Source of the DNA: Nectonema munidae
Lineage: Eukaryota; Nematomorpha; Nectonematoida; Nectonematidae
Direction of reading: 5' to 3'
Assembly: GCA_030549495.1 (NCBI GenBank)
Contig: JAUIRK010000150.1
Coordinates: 62,001 to 126,000 of the forward strand
Length of the DNA: 64,000 bases
The translations under genes and the position numbers were made by a program. Below, in pieces: positions 12,576 through 25,300 of the stretch. Every line of letters begins with the position of its first letter. Positions within the stretch are counted from its first letter, which is position 1. The notes beneath the pieces are model-generated. The model saw only the letters and a program-made list of their open reading frames with translations, had not been told where the DNA came from and did not search any database.

Positions 12576-13042
12576 AATTTATTTTCTTTACAACTTTTAT
12601 TTATTTATGAAGACTCAGCGCCATTTTATCAACTTTTAGTTTTCTTCTTTTTAATTTTTAAGGGTGCACACATTTTTTGGAGGAGAAGATGGGGGAGGGG
12701 TGTTCAATGAGTGTTTTCAACCATTTCAATCATCTCCAGGAAAGTTTTTTTGGGGAAGGCTAGAGTTTTTAACTAATTTAAGTTTGTATGCTATTCTCGC
12801 CTTAAATTTCAATGCTTCCATTTTCTAAACTTTTCACATTATTATTGATGACCTTTCATTGAAGCAAATAACAAACTATCTTTCTAATTGACTAACAAAT
12901 AGTGTATGCGTTGGTGGGATCAAATACATATTTCACATACATTTGTTCCTCAAATTTTTTCAATAGAAAATCAGTTCTTCCCAATTTTCAGAGAATTTCT
13001 TTTAATAAATGGATATTTTAAAAAGCTATACTTTAGAGTTAG

Positions 13043-13152
13043 CACTCTCAATGCCCATATGACAAAGCGAGGTGGAGTTTTGCTGCTAGTGATGTTTGTT
13101 TCACCAACAAATTTTTTTCCACTTTCTATGCCAGATGCAAAGTGATTCCCGT
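13043..13152 (+). pseudogene. Partial copy of the tafazzin coding sequence
   Basis: About 110 bp match 10995-11104 of the tafazzin ORF with only about six differences. The copied part encodes the segment around CPYDKARWSFAASD to CKAIPV, downstream of the HxxxxD motif. Neither the catalytic motif nor FPEGK is included, and a stop follows immediately (AAAGTGA, where the parent has AAAGCGA). Four of the differences fall on CpG sites of the parent. The flanks show no AG/GT exon boundary at the homology edges, so this looks like a dead duplicated fragment rather than an alternative exon. Confidence 0.85.
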
Positions 13153-14660
13153 AAATATGTAAATACTATATTATTATATCTATCCAGGGGGCATCAAATT
13201 ACTCACAATATTTTAGGTTTTATTTCTAACATATGTGCAATTTAATCTGTTTATTAAATTAAATAGAATTTATAATTAAAACATTCCCAAGTCGAAATAG
13301 ATCCTCATAAAGTCGCTTTAACAACCTTCTTACCAAATTTTGTTGATATTCTTTGTAGCAGTGTTAATAATACATATTTTTCTTCCTACAGCTACTATTG
13401 TCTTTCTTATATTCCCAACTGAGAAGTTTAATTTTATCTTTAAATCCTGTTAAAATTAGTACAAACAAAATATACTCGTAAACGCGAGGAAAAAGCAATA
13501 CACACTTTTCAAATGCCTTCTCACATGCAACCTTTTGACGGTTATATATATAGCCTGAGCCTAAATTTCAAGTACCAATATTTTTTTTCGAATCAATAAA
13601 AATATCAAAATGTTATGCATTTCATCAGGTATGTGATTTATAAAATTTGAAAAAATTTTATTGAGTCTGGGGGTATTATTTGAGAATATTAAAAAACATT
13701 TAAAGGAAAAGGTGAGATGATACATAATAGAATGGGATGCGTTTTCGATGCAACGATGGAGTAAATGGATGATATGCAGAACTAAAAAGTCTGCTAGCTG
13801 TGGTATAGCTTCCGTGATTGTAAGAAAAAGCAAGAGGTTAGTGTAGATAAAGTATATTATATCAAGAAATGAAATATTTTATACTGAAATCATAAAATGC
13901 CTACAGTGATTACTTTTTTAAATCGTTACTGCACATTACTATTCTTGATATAAATAAAACACCATAAAACCATGGTAAATTTATTATTTTTGTAGTAAAT
14001 TCACTTTCACTGAGGTAAAACAACTGAAAGTTTTTTAAATTAACATATTGTCCAAATATTGGCATCGCTGGTTCTAAATATTTATATATATTGAAAAAAA
14101 TTGACTAAAAGCCCTCAATTTAAATGTATTGATCGTTTAAAAAAGGTTTGATCAAAAGGTAAAACTTAGTTCTACCACTTTTTAGTTGACATCTATAGGT
14201 TATCAAATTGCAGCATTTTACTTTCAGTGAGTGTAAATGAAAAAAAAACATTTATATAAATACATAAATGTTGAGAAAAATATAGCATATAATAATTATA
14301 TATTATATCAAATTGAACGAAATGCACTTGTTTAACAAAAATTAAAAAATAAATAAATCAGTTACCTCTTCTAAGTTACGTTAGCAAATCGTAAACATGC
14401 GTTAGTAAAAATGATAATTAGGGAAAATCAAAAATATGCTAATTTGTGTTGTCATAAGAGAAGGTAAAACTTGAAAATCATTTCTTTATATACATAAATA
14501 CTTTTTATATATCATTTTGATTATGTTTCCTTTTGAATATTGCAATCTTTTATGCTCTAATTTTTTACTAAACTTTTACACCTCCCCTCCTCTTAAAACA
14601 CATTACTGTTTTTATGAAAAAATATTATTTACTTATTCAAGGGCAAAATGAAAATGAAGT
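13153..14660. other. Non-coding AT-rich sequence
   Basis: No exon, transposase or terminal repeat is recognised. A minus-strand ORF at 13561-13833 has no family signature. Confidence 0.4.
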
Positions 14661-14664
14661 CAAT

Positions 14665-15655
14665 TTTTAGGTTAAATTCTTGCCTCGAATTTTCTATTTA
14701 TCCTGACATGTTCAAATAAAGAACATCGCATCTTCAAAAATGGCGATAAGTTCAACATTGACAACTATATAGACCTGTTTCCATAATTCCAACTCTCTCT
14801 AAAATATTTGAGAAATTACTTTTCAAACAAATGAGTTATTCTTCACTTCAAATGACTTACTATATGACTTCCAATTTGGTTTTAGAAAATTTCCTATCAC
14901 TCAATCTCTTTTATCTTTGGCTAATACATCAAATTATTGATAAATATTCAGCATGTTATTACGTTTTAACTGCTTTTATAGATTTTTCCAAGACATTTGA
15001 TTTAATTCCTCATAGGCTTTTTTACTGCAAAATTTAAGTCGGTATGGCTTTCAAAAAAGAGCATGCTTATTCATGAAATCATATCTGGAGTCCCGACAAC
15101 AGGAAGTATTGGTAGAAGATATTTTATCTGATAAACAAAATATAACTGCTGGTGTTCCCCAAGGATCCATTTTAGGCCCTTTCCTTTTTTTAATATTCAC
15201 TAATGATTTGTATTATACTAATTCTAATTTAAGCTATTTTAGCTTTGCAGACTATCAGACAATTAATTTGCCATTTTTTCCTTCTGAAATAAAATGCATT
15301 GAAAAAATTATCCAGAAAGAATTTCAAAATTTATTTGACTGGGTATCAAAAAGTGTGATGATAATCAACAAAAATAAGTCAAAGTTAATGCTACAAAAAT
15401 AAGTCAAAGTTAATGCTACAAAAATAAGTCAAAGTTAATGCTACAAAAATAAGTCAAAGTTAATGCTTTTTTCAATGAATATAATCAGATAAACCTGAAA
15501 ACAGTTAGTTTATTCTTTGAAGTTGTATAGACAATATTCAATTGTTAGGTTTAATAATAGATAATGAATTAACTTGGAAAAATCATATTTTATATGTGAA
15601 TGCAAAGCTTTCTAGAGTGATTGCAATTTTAAAAACTAAGAAGTTCTCTCCCTCT
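14665..15655 (+). mobile_element. CR1/Jockey-like LINE fragment, copy 1
   Basis: Translations give successive RT blocks: RPVSIIPTLSKIFEKLLFK near 14775, then AFIDFSKTFDLIPHRLF (14970-15020), then GVPQGSILGPFLFLIF and LSYFSFADYQT (15150-15260, where FADD has become FADY), then a decayed thumb region. The copy lacks the endonuclease and the C-terminal end and has frame breaks. It is a close relative, in opposite orientation, of the fragment at 61.2-62.7 kb. The endpoints are set by where similarity to that copy fades. Confidence 0.85.
15368..15467 (+). repeat. 25-bp minisatellite inside the LINE copy
   Basis: The unit ACAAAAATAAGTCAAAGTTA plus ATGCT (25 bp) is present four times head to tail. 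The related LINE copy on the other strand has only one unit-equivalent at about 61505-61530, so the expansion occurred after this copy inserted. Confidence 0.85.
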
Positions 15656-16172
15656 TAAAATGTAAAAAAATACTTTATTACTAAAAAATCATATAACTAG
15701 TTCACTAATTAACCGACTACTAATTCCCTAACTAACCCCTTGTTTTTTCAATGCTTTGATTTAATTGTGTCATTCCTTTGTTTCGTGACTCCTTTAAGCG
15801 CATCCCGTGAAAGTGGTTTTAAATTTTAATTAGAACATAGAACTTAACTGATTGGTGATCTTATTGACAAGCTAGGTTATACTAGTTTAGTTAGCAAATG
15901 GAAAAAAATCAGTAGCAATATTATAGAGACTTTTATGATTGGTTCAATTCAATATTATATGAATTTATGATTGGTTCAAAATATATAGCTTTCTTTTTTT
16001 CATAATTATAGAATTTGATGCGAATAAAAATGATAGAGAGTTAGTTATATTTGGATAAAGTGAATTTATTGAAATTGGCCAAGTTGTGAATTCGAACACG
16101 ATCACGAATCACATCAAAACAGAGTTCATTTGATTGCTCACTAAAGTTTGCTTACTAATATTCTCACTGCAG

Positions 16173-16340
16173 CCAATTGATGGGTGAAGAAGAAAGTACT
16201 CATGAACACTTGTGGAAGAGTTTGTACTGGAGTCATGGCTGTGCCTCACAAATCAACGGAGAATTGCAAGATTGTGTGGATGGAACGTTCTGTGTGAGAG
16301 TGAGTTCGAGCCCGCAAAGCGCTTTCACCATCGTCTTAAA
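16173..16340 (+). CDS. PI3K regulatory subunit exon: SH2-A, first half
   Basis: Acceptor TTCTCACTGCAG before 16173; donor GTATAT at 16341. It enters and leaves in phase 2. The reading contains LYWSHGCASQINGEL and DGTFCVRVSS, and aligns without gaps to the nSH2 start of p85. The phosphotyrosine-binding arginine of the FLVR motif is present (FCVR). The position of the alpha-A2 arginine is alanine. Confidence 0.85.
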
Positions 16341-19300
16341 GTATATTTTTTACTTCAATCTGAAAGTACGGTGTTTTTGCAACCTGTTCCCCACAGGCCC
16401 TCTATCAAAGCTTAATTTTCTCGTTAGTGTTCGTTAAGAAAGTCGAATACTTTTATACTTGCGAGCAAAAGTCAATGGTGTCAATTTTTGTCTGCATCTA
16501 AAAAAACGTTTCAAAGCAAATTCTGTATCAATTTGGCCTTTTTTGATATTTTTTACGTCAATAAAATAAAAAAAAGTTCATTTTAGTCAAATTTCAAAGA
16601 AGTAAAAAATAGGATCTTGTCTTTTTATTTAGTTCCACTTTTTTATGAATCTTTTATTTGATTTCTTAATCTTTGGCAAAAGTATCTTATTTTTTCAAAG
16701 TTTTGTTAAAAAAGTCGAACATTTCTGGTTTTTCAGCTAGATTCACTTGAATTCACCTTTACTCAAAGAATATTTTTAAATTCATTTGCAAAATCGTACT
16801 ATGGCATTTCATAACTTGATCTTTGATTTTATTGGTCAAGTCATGTTTATGCAAAATATTTCTATGTTATGCTTTATTTCGGTTAAGGAAACTCATTAAT
16901 TAATTTCTATTTAATTAACAAATACTATATAACAATAAACTAAATAAATAATTCTCATAACTCATAATTTCAAAAACTAGCCTTTTAAAAGATTGAAAAA
17001 TCATGATTAAAATCATGGATTTAATGGTATTCAATTCAAAAAGGTTTTGAATTGTTTGTGGTGTTTACTAGAACAAAAAATATATTTTTTTTTCAAATAA
17101 TATTTTTAGACCTGAAATCTGTGCAAATAAGTTATTTTTGTAAAATATGTGAAATTCATTAGTTCAATTTTTTTCCAAAAATTCAAAAAAATAAAAAACT
17201 AAGTTATTTTACGTCACTACTAATATTCACTAAATTTCTGCTTTTTGAAAATATGTAAAATTCTTTTATTAATATATTTATTATCGATTTTAAAAATCCT
17301 TTTTCATTTTTTTTTGATTTCCAAGAATAAAAAATTAGAAAAAATTAAAATACTTTTGCAACGAATTCAATCTGTGAGTTCATCAAAATAAATGTAATCA
17401 TTAGTAAAAATAAATAAATAAAAGTGATCTTTACATCCCTTCTTGAGCTAAGAGGGGTCCTTTTAAAGATGGGCTAAGGCAAGCATCATACCCAAAGGGT
17501 TGCAGAAACAATGAAGTTTGGGGAAATTCATAAAAACTTTAGCTTCACTCAGATTTGACAAGAGTCTCAAAATGTTGAAGGTGATTTGCGAAGAAGGAAA
17601 ATATGGCTTAGTTTTTCCTCCTTCATTCAACTCCATTTCTTGCCTCATTCGCCACCATATGAAGCATTCTTTGAATGTATACAATGCAATGCTTGACACC
17701 AACCTCTCATTTCCCCTCGCTCCTCCACTGCACGCTGCTGTTGTGGATAATGAGGTATTGCGTTTATATTTTAGCCTATTGTCTCTCTACATCTTGATTC
17801 ATAAGAACCCATCTTACTTATTTTTACTATTTATCTGGATTCAGAAAACAGTCCAAAATATTGTTAAGAAAAAATTAAAACTCTATTTTCAAATTAGTTT
17901 TCGTAAACCCTATTTTGGTTAATTAAATGATCATACTTGTCAACATTTTAGAATCGTCATGGGTGATTTTTTCGCTTTTTACATCTGATTTCATATTATT
18001 TTTTCTGCAGATTGTGTTTCATAGTTTCCTAACATCATAAAATATCAATAATTACTATTTTATTAGAAATTTGAAATAGTTATATGTGTATTCATTAAGT
18101 TTTATATCATACTTAAGTTCATGGGTTGTTATTCTGAACAAAGCTCATTAAAACATTTAAAAAAAGCAGGTAAGATTACCAAAACGAGTGCAAAAATGTA
18201 TATATCTTTATCATAAAAAAAAATTAAAAAAAGCTTTCAACTTTTTCAACTATCAGCTTTTGAGTTTGAAAGATTTTTTTGCAAAATAATAAATTTATTA
18301 TTTAAACTGTTCGAATAAAAAGGATTTTTTTTACAATTTTTTAAATTTGGGATTTTGATTTTGATTGGGATATTTTATATTTCTAAATATTTTTGAAATA
18401 ATTGTTTGCCTTTTTTTACTCATATTTATTTATACTAGCTATTTAACTGATCACTATAGGACAGTTAAGTCAATGAAGTCAACTTTTGAATTCTCATTTT
18501 ATAAAGTTTGTGCAAAAGGAGTCCAAGTTATTAGGTCCTCAAAAGGGAACTTTTTATTAATAAGTCAACTTTTTTAATAGTCCATTTTTTGTATAAGTAA
18601 TTAAGATTTCGTAAAATTTAAGAAGTTACAAACAAAGAGAAAGTATTTATCAATTCTAGAATTGCTTTTATGCACTGAAGAGTTCACGAAGCAACATTCA
18701 TTTTTTTAATCATTTGACAGATAAATTTAGTCAAAAATTTTGACTGATCCATTCAGGCACACAAATAAAATAATTGAAAAACGTGATTTTCGAAGCTTAC
18801 AATGAAAGATGTATTTGATACATATGTAAATATCGAATTTGAAGATGCTCTATGTGGTATAAACAAGGAACACAAGAAAAATAGAAGTATATCTCTTCTC
18901 TAGCACAAGCAACTGAGAAGGGAAAGATAAATGCCAGTGATTAAAAAGCTTTTGTCCAAAAATCGCGTCTTTTCAAAAGAGAATTATACTCTAAAATATT
19001 ACATGGTATCTTACACGAAGGTGATTATAGAAATATTTTTTTAACAAATAAAGTCAGCTTTTTGAGGTCGTTTGGTCAATTTTTTAAGGATTTATTGGTC
19101 AACTTTTGTTGCCCTTACAATCCTATATATATTTGATATGTCAGAATAACTCAAGAAATTTTCTTAAATCATATTAATTGGATTGAATCTCAATTAATTT
19201 GATTGATTAAAAATAAAGAATTATTCAAAGCTTTTATCAAATCATTTCAAAGAGTTTGCCTAGCGGTTTCACAACGGAAAAAGACAATGACTTTTTAAGC

Positions 19301-22300
19301 ATATAATTTAGTTTCGAATTTTTTTCTTCCTCCGTTCTCCTACAATATTTTACTATTTCTACATCTCCGTTTTTTTAATTTAAATTCTTATTTTTTTTCT
19401 ATATTCCTAACTTTTGTTTATTACTTTAATGAATTCTGCCGTAGATTTTCATTTTGTTTATACCATTCTTATTTATAATCTCATTTGCGTAGTATCGCTT
19501 CTCAAGAAATTATCCTTTTTTCACGGTCGCGTGCTTCTATTTTCGTCACTTTGTGTTTAAGTTCTTGGATCTCCCTAAAGTTCTATAAAAAAAAAAACTT
19601 AAGTTAAACCTAAGCCTCTATTCTTCTCTGTTGAATTCTTCTTATTTTTCTCCTTCATTAAAAAATTTTTTTTTCATTCTTTCGTTCATAAAATAATAGC
19701 GTAATAATTTTTTAAACTTTTAAAAAAGGTTTATAAAATTTTCGTATCTTACACCCCTCACAAGTGCATTCTGAGTTTAAACTATTCGGAGCAAATCGTT
19801 TTCACTTTTTTTATGTTTGAGGAAATAAGAGGTTCGCCATTATTCCTGTTTCACTCAAATTCTAACCACTCATCATACGACTTCACAATTGAGTCCATTC
19901 TCATAGAAACATTACTCTCTCTTTGCGATGAATGGGATATTCCAATTTTCTCAAATTATGGGAATTTTTTGTTCCATTTTTGTACAAGATCAACTTCACA
20001 AAGAATAATTTCCTTCCTATCTTTAAAAAACATTTTCTAATTAGCTTAAAAAATGAGATAATTTTACTAATTACCATTGCTTTGTTTACTTTATGTAAAT
20101 TCAATTTTTTTTTACTTTTTCTAGACTTTTCATCGGCAAAGCATCCAATTAACTTCTCCTCAACTGCTCTTCTTACACGAAAATAACTTTTGGATTTTCA
20201 GCTACTTATTCGAAAACTTCAAAGTTTTTTTTTTTACATTTTTTTAATTTAATCAAAATCCTTTTTAGATTTATTCAAAAATCTTTTTTATTTTTTAGAT
20301 TTAGTCTCATTTTAAATTAAGTTTTAAGTAAATATTTGGAGGGGGAGGGGGGGGAGTAATATTTATAAAATCGCTGAGGATAAGAAACCCTAAAAAAATT
20401 TATAGAGATGACTGATATTGAACTAAACAAATGAAACTTTTTAGAATGATAATATATATATATATATATACAGTGCCATGCAAAAGTTTTTGGATGCCAC
20501 TAAGGAATAAATGCGTTGAAAAAAATCGTCATATCTTTCATGATTACATGTTTTTGAAGTAACGTTCTTTATTATACCTCATTTCTTTAAGTCTTATAAC
20601 ATAATCGCTTTCATAAGAACAAACTCAATTTATAAATTTTTTTTGTTTCTGAAGTTTTTTTATACTTATTTCTAAAAATGTTCAACTTGATTAGTTTTAT
20701 TATGTGTTAAGGAAGGATGGATCATATTTTAAAGAAAAATTATACAACTTTAGCAATATTTTTTTTACTTCATATTTTGAATAAATCGGAATTTACTTCT
20801 TTCAGAAAGTGGTTTTCTGTACAGTCTTTCATATCTTCTTCATTGTTTTGCAAAAAGCTTTCTAATAAGAGGGTTTCCCATGTTTCATCTTCTGTATTGA
20901 GTTCATCAAACTTACATTCTTCAAATTCATTTCCAAGAACTTTATTAGACAATTCTTTCAATTCGCATTCCATATCTTCAGTAATCTCTAATCTAAAACC
21001 ACTTTGCAAAAAGATCTAAAAAAGGTACAGTCTAAATTTGTTTCTGTTTTATCAAACTTGGTTCAGTAAAGTTTGTCAGTATTTAACTCCGAAGAAACGG
21101 ATTATAGCACTGTCCAGAGGCTGTACGTACACTTGTAGAAGTGTTAGCGGGTAAAAATTTAAGTTAACGATGAGAAAAAGTATCTTCACAGACGTGGCAT
21201 GTCGCGTTATCCAAAAATAAAGGTATTTTTCTTTTTTCACGCTCATTTTTAAATTTAAGTCACGGAGCAAACTCTAAAATGAAATCCGTGTCGTCCAACT
21301 CTTCTTGTTCGCGTTATAATTGACATGCACATCTTTTATCTTCATATTTTTGAAACAACGTGGTTTTTTAGCTTTACCAACAACAAAAGACTTTCGTTTT
21401 TTTTGCCATATGCATTACACCTTACAAGCAAGTAAGACAGTGATCCTTTGTTTACGAGTTTTATCTCCAGATAAGCACTCACCTTTTTGAACAGGTGTCT
21501 TTTTTGGCAAACCTCAGAATAAAAGGGCTGCTTCACCTTTCATGCCATGGTCTTTAAAAGCAATGGAACTGTTTCCCATTCACCTACGTTTCGTATATGA
21601 TTTTATGGAAAATCTAGACTTTCTAGAAGAGGAGCCACCCGTTAGAAGCTTTGGAATCTTTTCTAGTTAATTTTTCAGCAAACTCTTTTGCTTTCGCTAT
21701 GATGATTGGCCTTGAAAGGCAAAAAATTTTTTAGAGAATAAATCAATATAAAGCCTACTTTTTTTAATGAATATCTGATAATGTACTTTTTGGAAGTTGA
21801 TATTTTTCGCTTAAATATTTTTGTGTTGGCTTTGATTGCTTTTCAAATTCCTCGATTTTTTGAAACCTTTATTTCAAAGTAGTGCATATTTAACCAAGTG
21901 TAGACATTTTAAAACATACAGCACCACCTCGTTGTGTAATTTGTATACATTTTGCACCGATTGAAAAATAAACTAAAATTGAAACAAATTTGTTTGAGTG
22001 TTTAAAAGCATGCGCTACACTAGGGAGGGAGAATAATGAAGTGATGATAAAAAGAATTATGGAAGTTTCTTTTAATTTCCTTTTCTAATCCTCTCTCATT
22101 GAAAATATGTTTTGAATCGGGAAAAGTCCTTTCAACGCTGAATTCCATAATTAACCCATTTCCATAATTCCAAATCAACTCTTTTATCATGGCATTATTT
22201 GAAAAAATTCTACGATTTGATCATTCTACTCACACGGACAAACACTTTAACAAGTTCAATATTTGTCTTTTGAATAATTCTTATTTTTGAGGTTTAGCAT

Positions 22301-25300
22301 TTGGAGGTTTCTTTCTCCTAGAATTTTTTCTATTTTCTTCTACAATTTTTTCTGAGATTTTCTTCAATTGTACTCACACCATCAAAAGCTTTAACAAGTT
22401 CAATATTTGTTTTGAAAAATTCTTATTTTGGAAGTCTCCAAAAAATCTCCAAAAAATTGGGTGACTTTTGTATTTTTTGCTACCTAATTTCAAACGGTCA
22501 TTTTGAGAAAAACTAACGGTATCTTACCTTAATTTCAAAACATACGGTCCCAAGGATTTTTTTTCTCCATAATTGATTGCATGATTGATATATGTATTGT
22601 ATATATAAAATTGTGTACAGAATAAACTACCTAGTGTGTGTAGGAGACCAGCGGGGAGCGATTTTCGATGCCGGCCAGAGGACGGGATCTTTAAATCTTC
22701 TTCCCTTGAGGAGCGGAGTAATTTTATATTTTCTTCCATTTAAGAAAGATTGCAGCATAGCAATATAAATTCAAACAACAAAAGAAATTTATTGAGAAAA
22801 TTGTAGAATCAAAGTATTGTTATCGTAATTGAATAATCAAATCTTTTACCTTTTTGGATTTAAATGATTTCTTCTCCTAATCTAAAAATTCGTTCAAATT
22901 TTGAAGTGCTATTTGGAATAGCTAAAAATGTTCGTGCTAAAAAAAATATAAATTGGTTAGGCTTTGTTCTCTTTATTAGCTCCAGTTAAGGATATTATTT
23001 GATCTTTTTTTGCATCAGGCATATATTCGCAATTTTTCATTTCTTCAACTAATTTTGAAGTATAAAAATTCTTTTTTTAGCTTGCTTGTTGGAGAAAGTT
23101 CAACGCCTGAAACATTTTCACTTGAGAAATTTTCAAATTTTGAACTAACTTGAAAACATTTGTTCTTCCAGTCATTTTCTAGATTAAATTATTTAGTTTC
23201 AAAAATATCAAAAAATTTCCAATGTACACCTTTCAAACGAGAATCTAAATAGTTTGCAGCACCATTTTCAAAAATTGAGGAGAGAATTTAAACTAGACTA
23301 TGTTTAATTTTTTCAGCAATTATGCAAACTGTTTGATTACTTTCTTCATCTTCTATGAACTTAATCATACAATATAAAAAAGCCTTTCAACCACCATATT
23401 TATTGTTAACGTTCTTTCTCTTTTCCATATCTTCGTAGTCGTTTCGAATCATTCAAGAATCTAAATTCAAATTAATTATTCGCACGCTCTCTATCTTATC
23501 CTGCCAAAATATTACTTTTATCAAGCTTTCAATTGTTTTCCATTCTGATTTATTGGCACACAATTTTCCAAAACTTTCCTTTCTCATCAGTCAACGATTC
23601 ATTAGCATTTTTCAAGTAGAGTAAGGATGACAAATTAACCTTAGTGCTGTTCTCATTAGAATTTTTAGCAGTTTTGTGATGAACATTTTTCTGCAAGTAA
23701 ACTCAGTATTTTTTCTGATTTGTCAGTGAATCAATCTATTAGCTATTACATCTTTCTAGAATTTGATCAACACTTTGTGTATTATTAGTCCATCTCTAAT
23801 GAAAAATTGCAAAGCGTATATTACTCATTTATATAACCTAATAACCTTATTGAAAATCTAAAATTTCTTGCATTATTATCAGTTATGATATACCAATGTA
23901 TACATTTTTTTAAAGAGAAAAATACGAAATTATATTTTTGATTTCATCTTTCATGATTTGTTCTATGTGATCTTCTACAAAACGTTTCAGTCCTAAAGTC
24001 CATCTGTGTAATCTTGAACTATTATCAATAAAATGACATCTTAATAATAAATAACTATCTGGGTTCATACATAAATGACATCCCCCAAAAAAATTTTAAG
24101 TTTTTGAACCCCCCCCCCCCCATGTGGTGATTTTTACCCCTGCTGCTCTATTTTTTAATACAGAGCATCTAGGATTAATTCCCTCTCCCCTGAAGGGTAT
24201 GTTATATATGTATGATCCCTAAGGCTTTTGATGTCTACATATCAGTAGTGAATGAAATACTTGTTGGATGTTATTATTCAAAAGACATACTGCTCCGAAT
24301 TATCAAAAATAGAAGAAAAATAAGTGATGGTGAGACGCAAGGCAAGCTTTGCAGTAAAGATATGAATGGAGTTATTTCAGTTGGGGTATCACAATACCTT
24401 AAACACTCACTGTATAAAGATTGATCTATCACTACAGAGATATTTACGCTTATATAATTTTATCTTTGCAGACAAGATTATTTCGGGAAGGTCTCTGGTG
24501 TGTGTGTGTGTGTCAATCATCTGAATTATTATTTTTTCTTCTCCTTCTTAGACACGTATCAAAGTAATGGATGAAGGTTTGACAGGCATAAAAGAGAAGA
24601 CGATCATACTTTTGGAATGCATTGACACGTCACAGTTGCAGGAAGCTGTTCAATTTTTTCTTAAAAGCTCGCATTCCTCCTCCTCTTCCAGCCTCTCCAT
24701 TTCTGAATCAAAGTTGAAATGTGAGTTTTTCCATTTCAAAAAAAAATCTGAATGCAGTGCAAAACACTTTTACCAACTTCAAGCTTCAAAATGCGAGCAA
24801 GATAACGACTAAATGTTTCAAGGATTTAATGTATAGTTGAGGTGTCATACTATAATTGAAGAATATGAACTATGAATATAGTAAGATAGTGGACAAATTT
24901 TTATTAATATAGGCTATAAAAATTTTTGAGACCTAGTTCAAGTTCATCGCTATGCCACTGTCTGTTACGGACGAAAGAATGAGGAAAGGGATGCTGTTGC
25001 TCCCGCAATACATAATTTTTCTCGTCTTCTAGTAACTGATTTGTCATTAAAATTTGAATTTTTTTAGTTCTCATTGAAACTACACTTCAAAAATAGCAAA
25101 AAAAGTTCATACATATTTTCCGTTTAAATTTGATAATTTACAAAATTTATAATGAATTAACCATTTGGGGCAAATTCTAAGTACAAAATAAAACGTAGAT
25201 ATCGTGTGTTTTTTGTTTATTTTTCCGAAATATATCTGATACAGCGTTTTTTTTAATTCTTTTGAGTGTTCAAACCAAAAAGCATTTATTGTCACTTCCT

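Noticed and set aside
13043-13152. Tafazzin fragment as an alternative exon
   Set aside because: The homology edges lack AG/GT sites, the reading stops at the end and the main gene is intronless.
19813-20186. Overlapping small ORFs on both strands in the first large intron
   Set aside because: All are AT-driven open frames without motifs.
22600-22735. GC-richer patch with a 71-codon minus-strand ORF
   Set aside because: Could be the end of some repeat element, but no terminal repeat, partner copy or domain was seen.
24212-24424. 70-codon ORF upstream of the linker exon
   Set aside because: No family signature, and no splice sites in a phase that fits the PI3K gene.
24472-24490. 19-bp microexon between TTTGCAG and GTCTCT before the linker exon
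   Set aside because: Including 19 bp would shift the frame between SH2-A and the linker exon.
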